From Desulfobacteraceae bacterium (GTDB taxonomy: Bacteria > Desulfobacterota > DSM-4660 > Desulfatiglandales > Desulfatiglandaceae), in contig CP070700.1 in the NCBI GenBank assembly GCA_020349865.1, forward strand, positions 4,018,639-4,032,007: a stretch of 13,369 nucleotides of DNA. The letters are read 5' to 3'. A model generated the notes under the pieces. It saw nothing but the letters and a program-made list of their open reading frames with translations. It was not told where the DNA came from and made no database searches. A program made the position numbers and the translations under genes. Each line of letters opens with the position of its first letter. Positions within the stretch are counted from its first letter, which is position 1. Positions 5,865 to 12,617 of this stretch are shown piece by piece.

Positions 5865-7217
5865 TCAAGCTGATGGTGTCCTCTGCATATCGTACCGTTT
5901 AATCATCTTGTGCAGGGTCACCCGGTTGATGTCCAGGATTTTGGCAGCCTTAGTCACATTCCATTGGCAATCATGCAGGGTCTGTTGAATGTGGTTTTTT
6001 TCCATTTCGCGCAGCGATCGGGGCTTCAGAATCTGTGCAGGGGAGGGGCTGAGGAAAGAAAAATTTTCGCTCCCGAGGGTCCTGGATTTTGACAGGACAA
6101 CAGCCCGCTCAATAGCATTTTCCAACTCCCTCACATTTCCAGGCCAATCATAGCCTTTCAACAGCGTCATGGCACGACGATCAACGTGGTCAACCCGTTT
6201 TGCGGTTTCGTGGCGGTATTTTTTGAGGAAGTGCTGAACCAACAGGGGGATGTCCTCTTTCCTTTCCCTCAGGGGAGGGATAGGGATCATGATGACATTG
6301 AAACGATAAAAAAAATCTTCTCGGAACGTACCCTCGGCGACCTTTTTTTCTAAGTCCTGCCTGGTGGCCGAAATCAACCGAAAATCCACATCAATGGGCT
6401 GCCTGTCACCAATCCTGGTGACCTTCTTTTCTTCCAGTACACGCAAAAGGTCCACCTGCATTTTGGGGCTGATCTCCCCGATTTCATCCAGAAACAGCGT
6501 GCCACCTGAAACTACCTCGAGAAAACCCTTGCGGCCATGGATTGCCCCGGTAAAAGCGCCTTTCTGATGTCCAAAAAGCTCGCTTTCCAGCAAGGTATCC
6601 GGTATCGCACCGCAATTGATGGCAATGAAAGGCCCATGGGAGCGGTTGCTCTTGGCATGGATGGCCTTGGCTACCAGTTCTTTTCCTGTCCCGGTTTCGC
6701 CAACAATCAGGATAGAAGAATCACTTCGCCCAACCTCTGGAATAAGGCTGAAGATATCCTCCAATTGAGGGGATTTTCCGATGATATTATCAAAACGGGT
6801 GATTTCATCCAACCGCCCCTTAAGATAGTTGAATTCAGATTCAAGTTGCATTTGATGGGCTATCTTTTCCATGACAAGTGAAAGTTGATCCGGCTTGAAC
6901 GGCTTCAGCAAGTAGTCACTGGCCCCCAATTTCATGGCCTTTACAGCCGTATCAATGGAGCCATATGCCGTGATGATAACGACAATCGTATCAGGATATT
7001 CCTGTTTCACTTTTTCCAGAAGCTCGATGCCGTCCATTCCCGGCATCTTTATGTCCACGAACATGAGATCAGCAGGAATACTTTCCAGTTTTTCCAATGC
7101 TTCAAAGCCTGATGCAGCGGTCTCAACCTTATGGCCATATTTTTCGAACCAATGAAGAAAGGATTCCCGGATGATCATTTCGTCATCCACGATCATGATG
7201 CTCATCTTTTCAACCAT
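5865..7217 (-). CDS. NtrC-family sigma-54-dependent response regulator
   Basis: This 450-residue protein has the full three-domain layout. The receiver (about 5-125) has the acidic pair D11 and D12, phospho-acceptor D55 and K105. The AAA+ sigma-54 domain (about 143-375) shows Walker A GETGTGKE (173-180), the sigma-54-contacting GAFTGA (220-225), Walker B GGTLFLDEIG (239-248) and the WPGNVREL motif (358-365). A Fis-type helix-turn-helix fills about 405-442. Phosphorylation by the upstream kinase should let it drive open-complex formation at sigma-54 promoters. The only clear one in the window is at 3137-3152, a likely but unproven target. The ATG at 7217 has GGGAG 7 nt upstream; 11 nt separate it from the kinase stop, so the pair forms an operon. 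Confidence 0.95.
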   Translation of the reverse strand: MVEKMSIMIVDDEMIIRESFLHWFEKYGHKVETAASGFEALEKLESIPADLMFVDIKMPGMDGIELLEKVKQEYPDTIVVIITAYGSIDTAVKAMKLGASDYLLKPFKPDQLSLVMEKIAHQMQLESEFNYLKGRLDEITRFDNIIGKSPQLEDIFSLIPEVGRSDSSILIVGETGTGKELVAKAIHAKSNRSHGPFIAINCGAIPDTLLESELFGHQKGAFTGAIHGRKGFLEVVSGGTLFLDEIGEISPKMQVDLLRVLEEKKVTRIGDRQPIDVDFRLISATRQDLEKKVAEGTFREDFFYRFNVIMIPIPPLRERKEDIPLLVQHFLKKYRHETAKRVDHVDRRAMTLLKGYDWPGNVRELENAIERAVVLSKSRTLGSENFSFLSPSPAQILKPRSLREMEKNHIQQTLHDCQWNVTKAAKILDINRVTLHKMIKRYDMQRTPSA

Positions 7218-7228
7218 GGCATTTCTCC

Positions 7229-8761
7229 CTACCCTTCCCCATGAGGCTGCTGTATGGGGAAATTCAAAATAAAAGAGCTCCCCTTGCCCATTTGGCTATT
7301 CACCTTAATATTCCCTCCGTGGGATTTTACGATACCGTGTGTAATGGACAATCCAAGGCCGGTGCCCTCTCCCTCTTCCTTTGTGGTGAAAAAAGGATCA
7401 AATATATGGTCTAAATGTTCTTCATGTATCCCACATCCTGTATCCTGAATCTCGATAAGGGCATTCTTATGTACGCTGTCCAGTTCGGAAACTACACTCA
7501 GTTTTCCACCTTCGGTCATAGCCTCAATGGCATTGAAGATCAGATTGAGAAAGCATTGCTGCAACTGATTGATGTCTCCATGCACCAATAAGGGGCCGGG
7601 GTGAAGTTTAGTGCTTAATTGGATATTCTGGAGCTCTATTTTGTGGTGCGTCAAAGTAAGGACAGCATCAAGCACCTCGTTGAGATCAACACTGTTATAT
7701 TTTATGGCAGATTGACGGGAGAAAGAGAGGAGGCTAGACATGATGTCTCCGCAACGCTCCAATTCATTGGACATAAGAGATAGAAACTTCTTGAATTTTT
7801 CAAAATCTTCCGGGCTCGGCTCGCCTTCCTTTAACATGTCCTCCATAAGATGACTGAAGGTCAATAGACCCTGGATGGGATTGTTTATCTCGTGAACGCT
7901 ACTGGCCACAAGCTTCCCAAGGGAGATCATACGATCTTCTTGAATGAGTTTCTTGAGGTCTGACTTCAATGCCTTGACCCGCCTATCCCACCTGGATGAG
8001 AGCTCCTCAGTGATGTCTCTCCATATCTCTATGACCCGAACAATTTCACCGCCCTGGTCTTTTACGGGGTAGGTCACCATGTCACAGTAGGTCGCGTGGT
8101 CTCCAGAGGAGGGATGCTCATGGATGACATGGGCTGAATTGCCGGTTCTTAGCGTCTCAATCATAGGACATCCCACTTCAGGGTGTGAACTCGAACAAGG
8201 GGCGGTGAGTCCATGTGTGACCTCGTAACAGTGAGCCCCAATCACGTCATCTTTGGACCTGGCAACGGCCTTGAGGTAAGGTTCATTTGCCTCAACAATA
8301 GAGAAATCCGTATTTAAAACTACAATCCGCTCATTGGCCTGTTGGATCAGAAAGTCTGCGGCCATCTTTTCAATTGCCACTTGCTGCTCCGCTGACTTCA
8401 GCCTCTGATCTATGTTGAACAGGCTTTCTAAAAGATTGAGGAAATTGTGATCGAGTAATCCGACTCCTTTTGGTCTGAGGTGTACAAGTTCGCTAAGGAC
8501 CTCTCGGTTGTTGGTGAGGTCAATTACACCATCAAGGTCATTGGCCATTAAGAGGTCTCGCAGGTTGTTGGTCGTGTAAATCCCCATCTCCTTTGCGAGA
8601 CAAAGGCCTTGGGCATCTGGATTGATATCGCAGATGCCAACGATGTTGATATTCAGGGCAGCAAGAGGCTTTTTTTGGAGAAGATCCAAGAAGACCTTAC
8701 AATTTCCGCCTGCTCCCACAATAGCTAAGTTCAAGGGCAATTTCCCGGGACTATAGGGCAA
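7229..8761 (-). CDS. Histidine kinase with N-terminal Rossmann domain and Cys-bearing PAS domain
   Basis: A 510-residue cytosolic sensor kinase without membrane segments. Residues 10-110 look like an NAD(P)-binding Rossmann domain of oxidoreductase type: LNLAIVGAGGNC (10-21), then IVGICDINPDA (40-50) and LDGVIDLTNN (76-85). A PAS domain (about 130-255) follows, with H177, C178, C189 and C198 in a GAHCYEVTHG...PC...CP pattern. A short coiled stretch leads to HisKA with VHEINNP (phospho-acceptor H290). The HATPase domain has the N box near 406-413, DTGCGI (440-445) and GTGLGL (466-471). It phosphorylates the regulator encoded 11 nt downstream. The Rossmann domain may sense NAD(P)(H) or another dinucleotide and the PAS cysteines redox or metal; both are inference. 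The start is TTG; a stop lies 11 codons upstream with no ATG between, and GAGGAG is a rather distant 12 nt away. Confidence 0.9.
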   Translation of the reverse strand: MPYSPGKLPLNLAIVGAGGNCKVFLDLLQKKPLAALNINIVGICDINPDAQGLCLAKEMGIYTTNNLRDLLMANDLDGVIDLTNNREVLSELVHLRPKGVGLLDHNFLNLLESLFNIDQRLKSAEQQVAIEKMAADFLIQQANERIVVLNTDFSIVEANEPYLKAVARSKDDVIGAHCYEVTHGLTAPCSSSHPEVGCPMIETLRTGNSAHVIHEHPSSGDHATYCDMVTYPVKDQGGEIVRVIEIWRDITEELSSRWDRRVKALKSDLKKLIQEDRMISLGKLVASSVHEINNPIQGLLTFSHLMEDMLKEGEPSPEDFEKFKKFLSLMSNELERCGDIMSSLLSFSRQSAIKYNSVDLNEVLDAVLTLTHHKIELQNIQLSTKLHPGPLLVHGDINQLQQCFLNLIFNAIEAMTEGGKLSVVSELDSVHKNALIEIQDTGCGIHEEHLDHIFDPFFTTKEEGEGTGLGLSITHGIVKSHGGNIKVNSQMGKGSSFILNFPIQQPHGEG

Positions 8762-8801
8762 TTTCTTATACTTCTCCTCTATACTTGATTCCTAAAACCA
8801 A

Positions 8802-8830
8802 TACTCATCGGTTCATCCGGTTAATGAGTA
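8802..8830. promoter_or_regulatory. Dyad TACTCAT-N15-ATGAGTA upstream of the Rossmann kinase gene
   Basis: A perfect 7 bp dyad with a 15 bp centre lies 41 bp upstream of the kinase start codon, where an operator could be. A third copy, GTACTCAT, is at 8981-8988. The 8824-8831 and 8981-8988 copies also form the outer ends of the fold-back region described next, so the motif may belong to a repeat element rather than to a regulator. Confidence 0.35.
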
Positions 8831-8860
8831 CGCCTCAACACAACACATGGTTGCGGGGTT

Positions 8861-8947
8861 GAAGGTTGAAGCGGTCTTTTCGTAGTGACTGCTGGAATCA
8901 CCAGGCTGAGAAGCCCGGAATCGAAGAAAAGACCACTTCAACCTTCC
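8861..8947. repeat. Fold-back sequence with GAAGGTTGAAG(C/T)GGTCTTTT arms
   Basis: The arms 8861-8882 and 8922-8947 pair over about 20 bp with one mismatch, with a further CG/CG match after a 3-4 nt slip. The spacer is about 40 bp. ATGAGTAC at 8824-8831 and GTACTCAT at 8981-8988 are inverted at similar distances outside, so the whole unit may span about 8818-8995. It has no coding capacity. It looks like a decayed palindromic element; no target duplication is evident. Confidence 0.5.
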
Positions 8948-9164
8948 AATCTGCCAGCTTCATATCTGATCAGTTTCGTGGTACTCATTTTTCGGAAGAA
9001 CCTTTTTTCTGTTAGATGAGGATAATGTGAAAAGGCGCAAGGGTCAAGGGAATCCGCCGTTGAAAGTATGGATGCTTAAGCAAATTAAAGGTATTTTTAA
9101 ATTTTTACTTCTTTTTCGGGCCAAAGCAGTATACTTTGTCAATTACTACGTGGATCATAATATT

Positions 9165-9172
9165 GTTTGCAC
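9165..9172. repeat. Target-site duplication, left copy (GTTTGCAC)
   Basis: These eight bases immediately precede the left terminal repeat of the element at 9173-9468 and are repeated exactly, in the same orientation, just after its right end at 9469-9476. A perfect 8 bp direct duplication marks a fairly recent transposition. Confidence 0.85.
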
Positions 9173-9468
9173 GTAATAGTTTAGCTGTTGAAAAAGTTAT
9201 CATTTGACTATCGGGCCGTGGGTATCTCTTTCAGAAGGGCAGCAACACAAATTCTTAAAAGCTTGTCGAACGCCCCCTTGTCCTTGAACAGGGGTGTGGA
9301 GCAGGCAGTGAAGATCATCGTTTCAAGGGAGTCTATCTTATGGGGCTGTCCTGGGTTGAGTTTTAAGGCCAATCTGCCGTTCGATGAAATGAGGCAGTTT
9401 TTTGCGGCCCTTCTGAAAGAGACACCCGCGGCCCCTTTTGCCTTATTTTCAAACAGCTAAACTGCTAC
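9173..9468. mobile_element. IS66-like MITE, copy 2 (296 bp)
   Basis: The left end reads GTAATAGTTTAGCTG and the right end, inverted, GTAGCAGTTTAGCTG. The inverted arms are long, about 9173-9245 and 9402-9468, and share a run ending TCTCTTTCAGAAGGGC. It is flanked by the perfect 8 bp duplication GTTTGCAC. GTA-starting ends with 8 bp duplications are characteristic of the IS66 family, so mobilisation by an IS66-type transposase encoded elsewhere is likely. The frame 9188-9460 that crosses it reads through both arms and is not taken as a gene. The element lies between the two divergent kinase genes. Confidence 0.88.
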
Positions 9469-9476
9469 GTTTGCAC
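9469..9476. repeat. Target-site duplication, right copy (GTTTGCAC)
   Basis: This is the exact partner of the octamer at 9165-9172, directly after the right terminal repeat. Confidence 0.85.
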
Positions 9477-9489
9477 TACTCCTATCAGA

Positions 9490-9495
9490 TATAAT
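9490..9495 (+). promoter_or_regulatory. Possible sigma-70 -10 box (TATAAT) beside the MITE
   Basis: A consensus TATAAT lies about 105 bp upstream of the second kinase gene and 22 bp from the MITE right end. The -35 region at normal spacing would fall at the junction of the terminal repeat and the duplicated octamer. No good TTGACA is present there; TTGCAC at 9471-9476 is only 13 bp away. The element may contribute promoter sequence, but support is weak. Confidence 0.3.
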
Positions 9496-9599
9496 AGGAT
9501 AACACCCCCACACTAACCCCTCTCGAGGAGGAGGGTATACAAATCGAAGGTTTTCAAAGCGTTCACACATACGATTTAGTTGAAAAGAGTTGAGAGAAA

Positions 9600-11156
9600 A
9601 TGAGTCAAAGAAAATGGAAGGTTTTGATCATAGATGACGAAGAAGGTATCCGTAATGTACTTTCTATCACCCTGTCAGATGCTGGTTATCAGACTTTGAC
9701 CGCCGGAGACGGAGAACGTGGTATACAGTTATGTCAGGAAAAATCCCCCCAAATTGTCATCACCGATATTCGCATGCCTGGCATGAACGGGATCGATGTC
9801 CTTAAGAGAATAAAGGAACAAGACCCGGACAGAGAGGTGATCGTAGTCACCGCCTTCGGCGAGATGGAGCTTGCTATTAGAGCACTTCAGCTCGATGCCT
9901 CTGACTTTATTACCAAGCCTATTAATGATGAGGCCCTCTTCGTAGCGCTTGAGAGGGCAAAAGAGCGCTTTAATACGCGTAAAGAGTTAAAGGATTATAC
10001 TGCCCTCATAGAAGAGAGGTGGATGGACACGGCCGAGGAGTTGGCGAGGACCTTCAATTTCCAGAGCAACCTGATTCAGAGTTCCATTGACGGGATTATG
10101 GGCTGCGATAAGGACGGAAAAATTATTACCTTTAATAGAAGTTTAGAAGAAATGCTGGGCTATTCTGAGGATGAAGTGCGGGGTAAGATGACCTTCAATC
10201 AATTTTTTCCGGTCGGATCAGCCGAAAACTTCAAAGAAGCCCTGTATTCTCAAGAATATGGAGGGGAAAACCGGCTTTTTCTCTATGAGAGCACTCTTAT
10301 TGGAAAAACAGGCCATAAGATTCCGGTTCAGCTTTCAGCAACGGTCTTATTTGAGGATAATAAAGAGATTGGCATGGTGGGTTTCTTTAGGGACCTGAGA
10401 GAGATGAGGAGACTGGAACAGCAGTTTGCCGATCAGGCCCGACTGCTCCAGCAGGACAAAATGATTTCCTTAGGCAGGCTGGCTGCCAGTGTTGTCCATG
10501 AGATTAATAACCCTCTTACAGGCATCTTGAATTATGTTCGCCTCATGATCAAGATTCTTAACAGGGGGGCCTTGAAAGAGGAACACATACAAAAATTTCA
10601 GGGGTATCTCGACCTCGTTGAGGGTGAAATCAGCCGTTGTTCTAAGATTGTCTCTAATCTACTCGCCTTTTCCCGGAAATCTAAATTGGAATTCGGTGAA
10701 GTGAATATCAATGAGCTCCTGCAGAGATGCATAATGCTAAGCCAGCACAAACTCACCCTTCAAAATATTCACATTGAGACCAATCTTGATCCCGGGGTAC
10801 CAAGCGTGTGGGGGGATTTCAATCAGATCCAGCAGTGCGTTATTAATCTTATCTTCAATGCAATTGATGCAATGCCCGAGGGGGGTACGTTAATCCTGGG
10901 CAGCTCCTTGGATCGGAACAAGGGTGTGGTGGAAATCAGGGTAAAGGATACCGGATATGGCATTGCCAGCGAAGACCTTCCCTATATTTTTGATCCGTTT
11001 TATTCCACCAAGACAGAGGGAAAGGGCCTTGGCCTGGGCCTTTCCACAGTCTACGGCATTATAGATCGGCACAAGGGGACTATCGGTGTGGACAGTACAA
11101 AGGGTAAGGGTGCGGTTTTTACAATAAAACTGCCGGTCGGGGAAAAGGGGAGTTGA
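9600..11156 (+). CDS. Receiver-PAS-histidine kinase (REC-first hybrid kinase)
   Basis: This 518-residue cytosolic protein begins with a receiver domain (about 6-122; acidic pair D12 and D13, phospho-acceptor D56, K106). A linker helix and a PAS domain (about 155-268) follow. HisKA carries VHEINNP (phospho-acceptor H300), and the HATPase has the N box NLIFNAIDA (416-424), DTGYGI (450-455) and GLGLGL (476-481). It has no membrane segments and no output domain. Its kinase core resembles that of the Rossmann kinase (both have MISLG, then VHEINNP and NLIFNAI-AM), so they are probable paralogues. The N-terminal receiver suggests it is itself controlled by phosphorylation, and it may feed the NtrC-type regulator. 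No regulator gene adjoins it. The ATG at 9600 follows only a weak GAGAG. Its stop abuts the hdrB stop. Confidence 0.93.
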   Translation: MSQRKWKVLIIDDEEGIRNVLSITLSDAGYQTLTAGDGERGIQLCQEKSPQIVITDIRMPGMNGIDVLKRIKEQDPDREVIVVTAFGEMELAIRALQLDASDFITKPINDEALFVALERAKERFNTRKELKDYTALIEERWMDTAEELARTFNFQSNLIQSSIDGIMGCDKDGKIITFNRSLEEMLGYSEDEVRGKMTFNQFFPVGSAENFKEALYSQEYGGENRLFLYESTLIGKTGHKIPVQLSATVLFEDNKEIGMVGFFRDLREMRRLEQQFADQARLLQQDKMISLGRLAASVVHEINNPLTGILNYVRLMIKILNRGALKEEHIQKFQGYLDLVEGEISRCSKIVSNLLAFSRKSKLEFGEVNINELLQRCIMLSQHKLTLQNIHIETNLDPGVPSVWGDFNQIQQCVINLIFNAIDAMPEGGTLILGSSLDRNKGVVEIRVKDTGYGIASEDLPYIFDPFYSTKTEGKGLGLGLSTVYGIIDRHKGTIGVDSTKGKGAVFTIKLPVGEKGS

Positions 11157-12026
11157 TTAAAAGCTAAGCTTACTCTGAAAAGCGCTGCTGAGAGCCAGAT
11201 TGAGGTCCAACTTCAGCTCTTCCTCCGGGAGACCGAATGCCAGTCCCATAAGTTGTGGGAGATACACAATGGAGATACTCAGATCCTCTCCCTGTGACTT
11301 GGAAATGCTACCCTGAAAGGCTTCCAAATTCATCTGGCACATGGGACAGACTGTGACAATGCAGTCTGCACCTCGTGCTGCCTTGAGAAGCCCACCCGTA
11401 AGTTCCAGGGCCACTTCTTTCTTAGTGGACATTAACGCTGCACCACAGCATTTAGAGCCAACCGCCCAGGGATGGATTTCTGCTCCCAGGGCCTCTATGA
11501 CCGGCTCCATTGACCGAGACTGCTCTGGATCATCATAGGAACAATAAGGACGTAAGGCCTGGCAGCCGTAGTAAGGCGCTACTCGAATACCCGAGAGCTT
11601 TCGTTTCACCTGCGCCGCTATTTTGGCGGGGGCAAAGTCAGTGGCTATAACATCCAAAAAATGCCTCACCTTGATGCCACCGTTATAGCGTAACCCCTCT
11701 TCGCTCAAGGCATTATTGATCTTGTCCTGGAGTCCTTCTTCCTGTCGAACATGCTCCTCAACCCGTCTGAGATTCAGATAGCAGGCACTACACGGGACCA
11801 GGAAATCGGCGTCAACCCCCATGCGTTCGCCCAAAGCAAGGTTGCGAGCGGCTAGGACCATGGAGAGCAGGTAGCTGGTAGCTTCGACCGCACTGGCACC
11901 GCAGCAGGTCCAATCTTCTAACTCCACCAATTCAGCACCTAATGCCTTCATAGCGCCCTGTGTTGAGATGTTGTATTCGAGGGCCGTAGCCGTTAGAGAG
12001 CAGCCTGGATAGTAGATATACTTCAT
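11157..12026 (-). CDS. hdrB: Heterodisulfide reductase subunit B (HdrB)
   Basis: This 289-residue protein carries two CCG domains. The first has C9, C41, C42, C79 and C82. The second has C155, C193, C194, C227 and C230. In HdrB these ligate two non-cubane [4Fe-4S] clusters that reduce the disulfide substrate in cytosolic HdrABC. Length and cysteine order match the family. It overlaps hdrC by four bases (ATGA), which implies translational coupling and a shared complex. In a bacterium without methanogen cofactors the natural acceptor is unknown; a disulfide or other two-electron substrate is likely. Its stop codon directly abuts the stop of the convergent kinase gene, so no terminator fits between them. 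Confidence 0.93.
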   Translation of the reverse strand: MKYIYYPGCSLTATALEYNISTQGAMKALGAELVELEDWTCCGASAVEATSYLLSMVLAARNLALGERMGVDADFLVPCSACYLNLRRVEEHVRQEEGLQDKINNALSEEGLRYNGGIKVRHFLDVIATDFAPAKIAAQVKRKLSGIRVAPYYGCQALRPYCSYDDPEQSRSMEPVIEALGAEIHPWAVGSKCCGAALMSTKKEVALELTGGLLKAARGADCIVTVCPMCQMNLEAFQGSISKSQGEDLSISIVYLPQLMGLAFGLPEEELKLDLNLALSSAFQSKLSF

Positions 12027-12601
12027 GATTTCGCCTCCAGCTCTTCTACCTTTTCAAAGAGCCTGTCGAACCTTCCCTCGCCGAACAGCCTCGGCATCTC
12101 CAGGGGGACCTTACGCTTTTTCATGAGTTTCAGAGCCATGGGAACAAAGGTCAAAGGGAAAAAGGGGTTTTTCATAGACAGGAAATAGCGGTTCATGAAC
12201 TCCATCTCCCTCACCCGACCATAGCGGCGAACAGTGTCCATGAAGGTTCGATAGAAGTTAGAACTCAGCTTATACTTCTGTATGCTTTCAGCCGCAGCGA
12301 GCCGCTTAAGTGCGCTCATTGTTTCCGTAAGAGGCAGTCCCCGAGGACAGCGCAGTGTGCAATAATAGCAGGCAGAGCAGAGATAAAAGGTCTTACTGTT
12401 GAAAATCTCCTCCTTTTGCCCCAATTGTACCATCCTCCACATCTGGCGTGGGGTGAGGTCCATGGCAAAGGAATTGGCACAAGAACCGGTACAGGTGCCG
12501 CACTGCATACACGCTTGGACCTTCTCCTGAATGGCTGCCATGGGATCAGGTGTATCGGGTTCAGGTTCAACGCTGGCGAAATTAAGTTGTTGCGCAGTCA
12601 T
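12023..12601 (-). CDS. hdrC: Heterodisulfide reductase subunit C (HdrC)
   Basis: This 192-residue ferredoxin-like subunit has two CxxCxxCxxxC motifs: C31, C34, C37, C41 (CMQCGTCTGSC) and C75, C78, C81, C85 (followed by P). It carries electrons between the flavoprotein HdrA and HdrB. The C-terminal half is basic and helical, as in other HdrC proteins. AAGGGGAT lies 10 nt before the ATG at 12601. The gene lies 16 nt after hdrA and overlaps hdrB by 4 nt, giving the order hdrA-hdrC-hdrB. It is a standalone single-unit HdrC, unlike the duplicated, membrane-fused version encoded at 268-2016. Confidence 0.93.
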   Translation of the reverse strand: MTAQQLNFASVEPEPDTPDPMAAIQEKVQACMQCGTCTGSCANSFAMDLTPRQMWRMVQLGQKEEIFNSKTFYLCSACYYCTLRCPRGLPLTETMSALKRLAAAESIQKYKLSSNFYRTFMDTVRRYGRVREMEFMNRYFLSMKNPFFPLTFVPMALKLMKKRKVPLEMPRLFGEGRFDRLFEKVEELEAKS

Positions 12602-12617
12602 TGCGTATTATCCCCTT

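Noticed and set aside
9188..9460. 90-codon open frame inside the second MITE copy
   Set aside because: It reads through both inverted arms, so similar peptide segments appear at each end; this is a by-product of the palindromic element.
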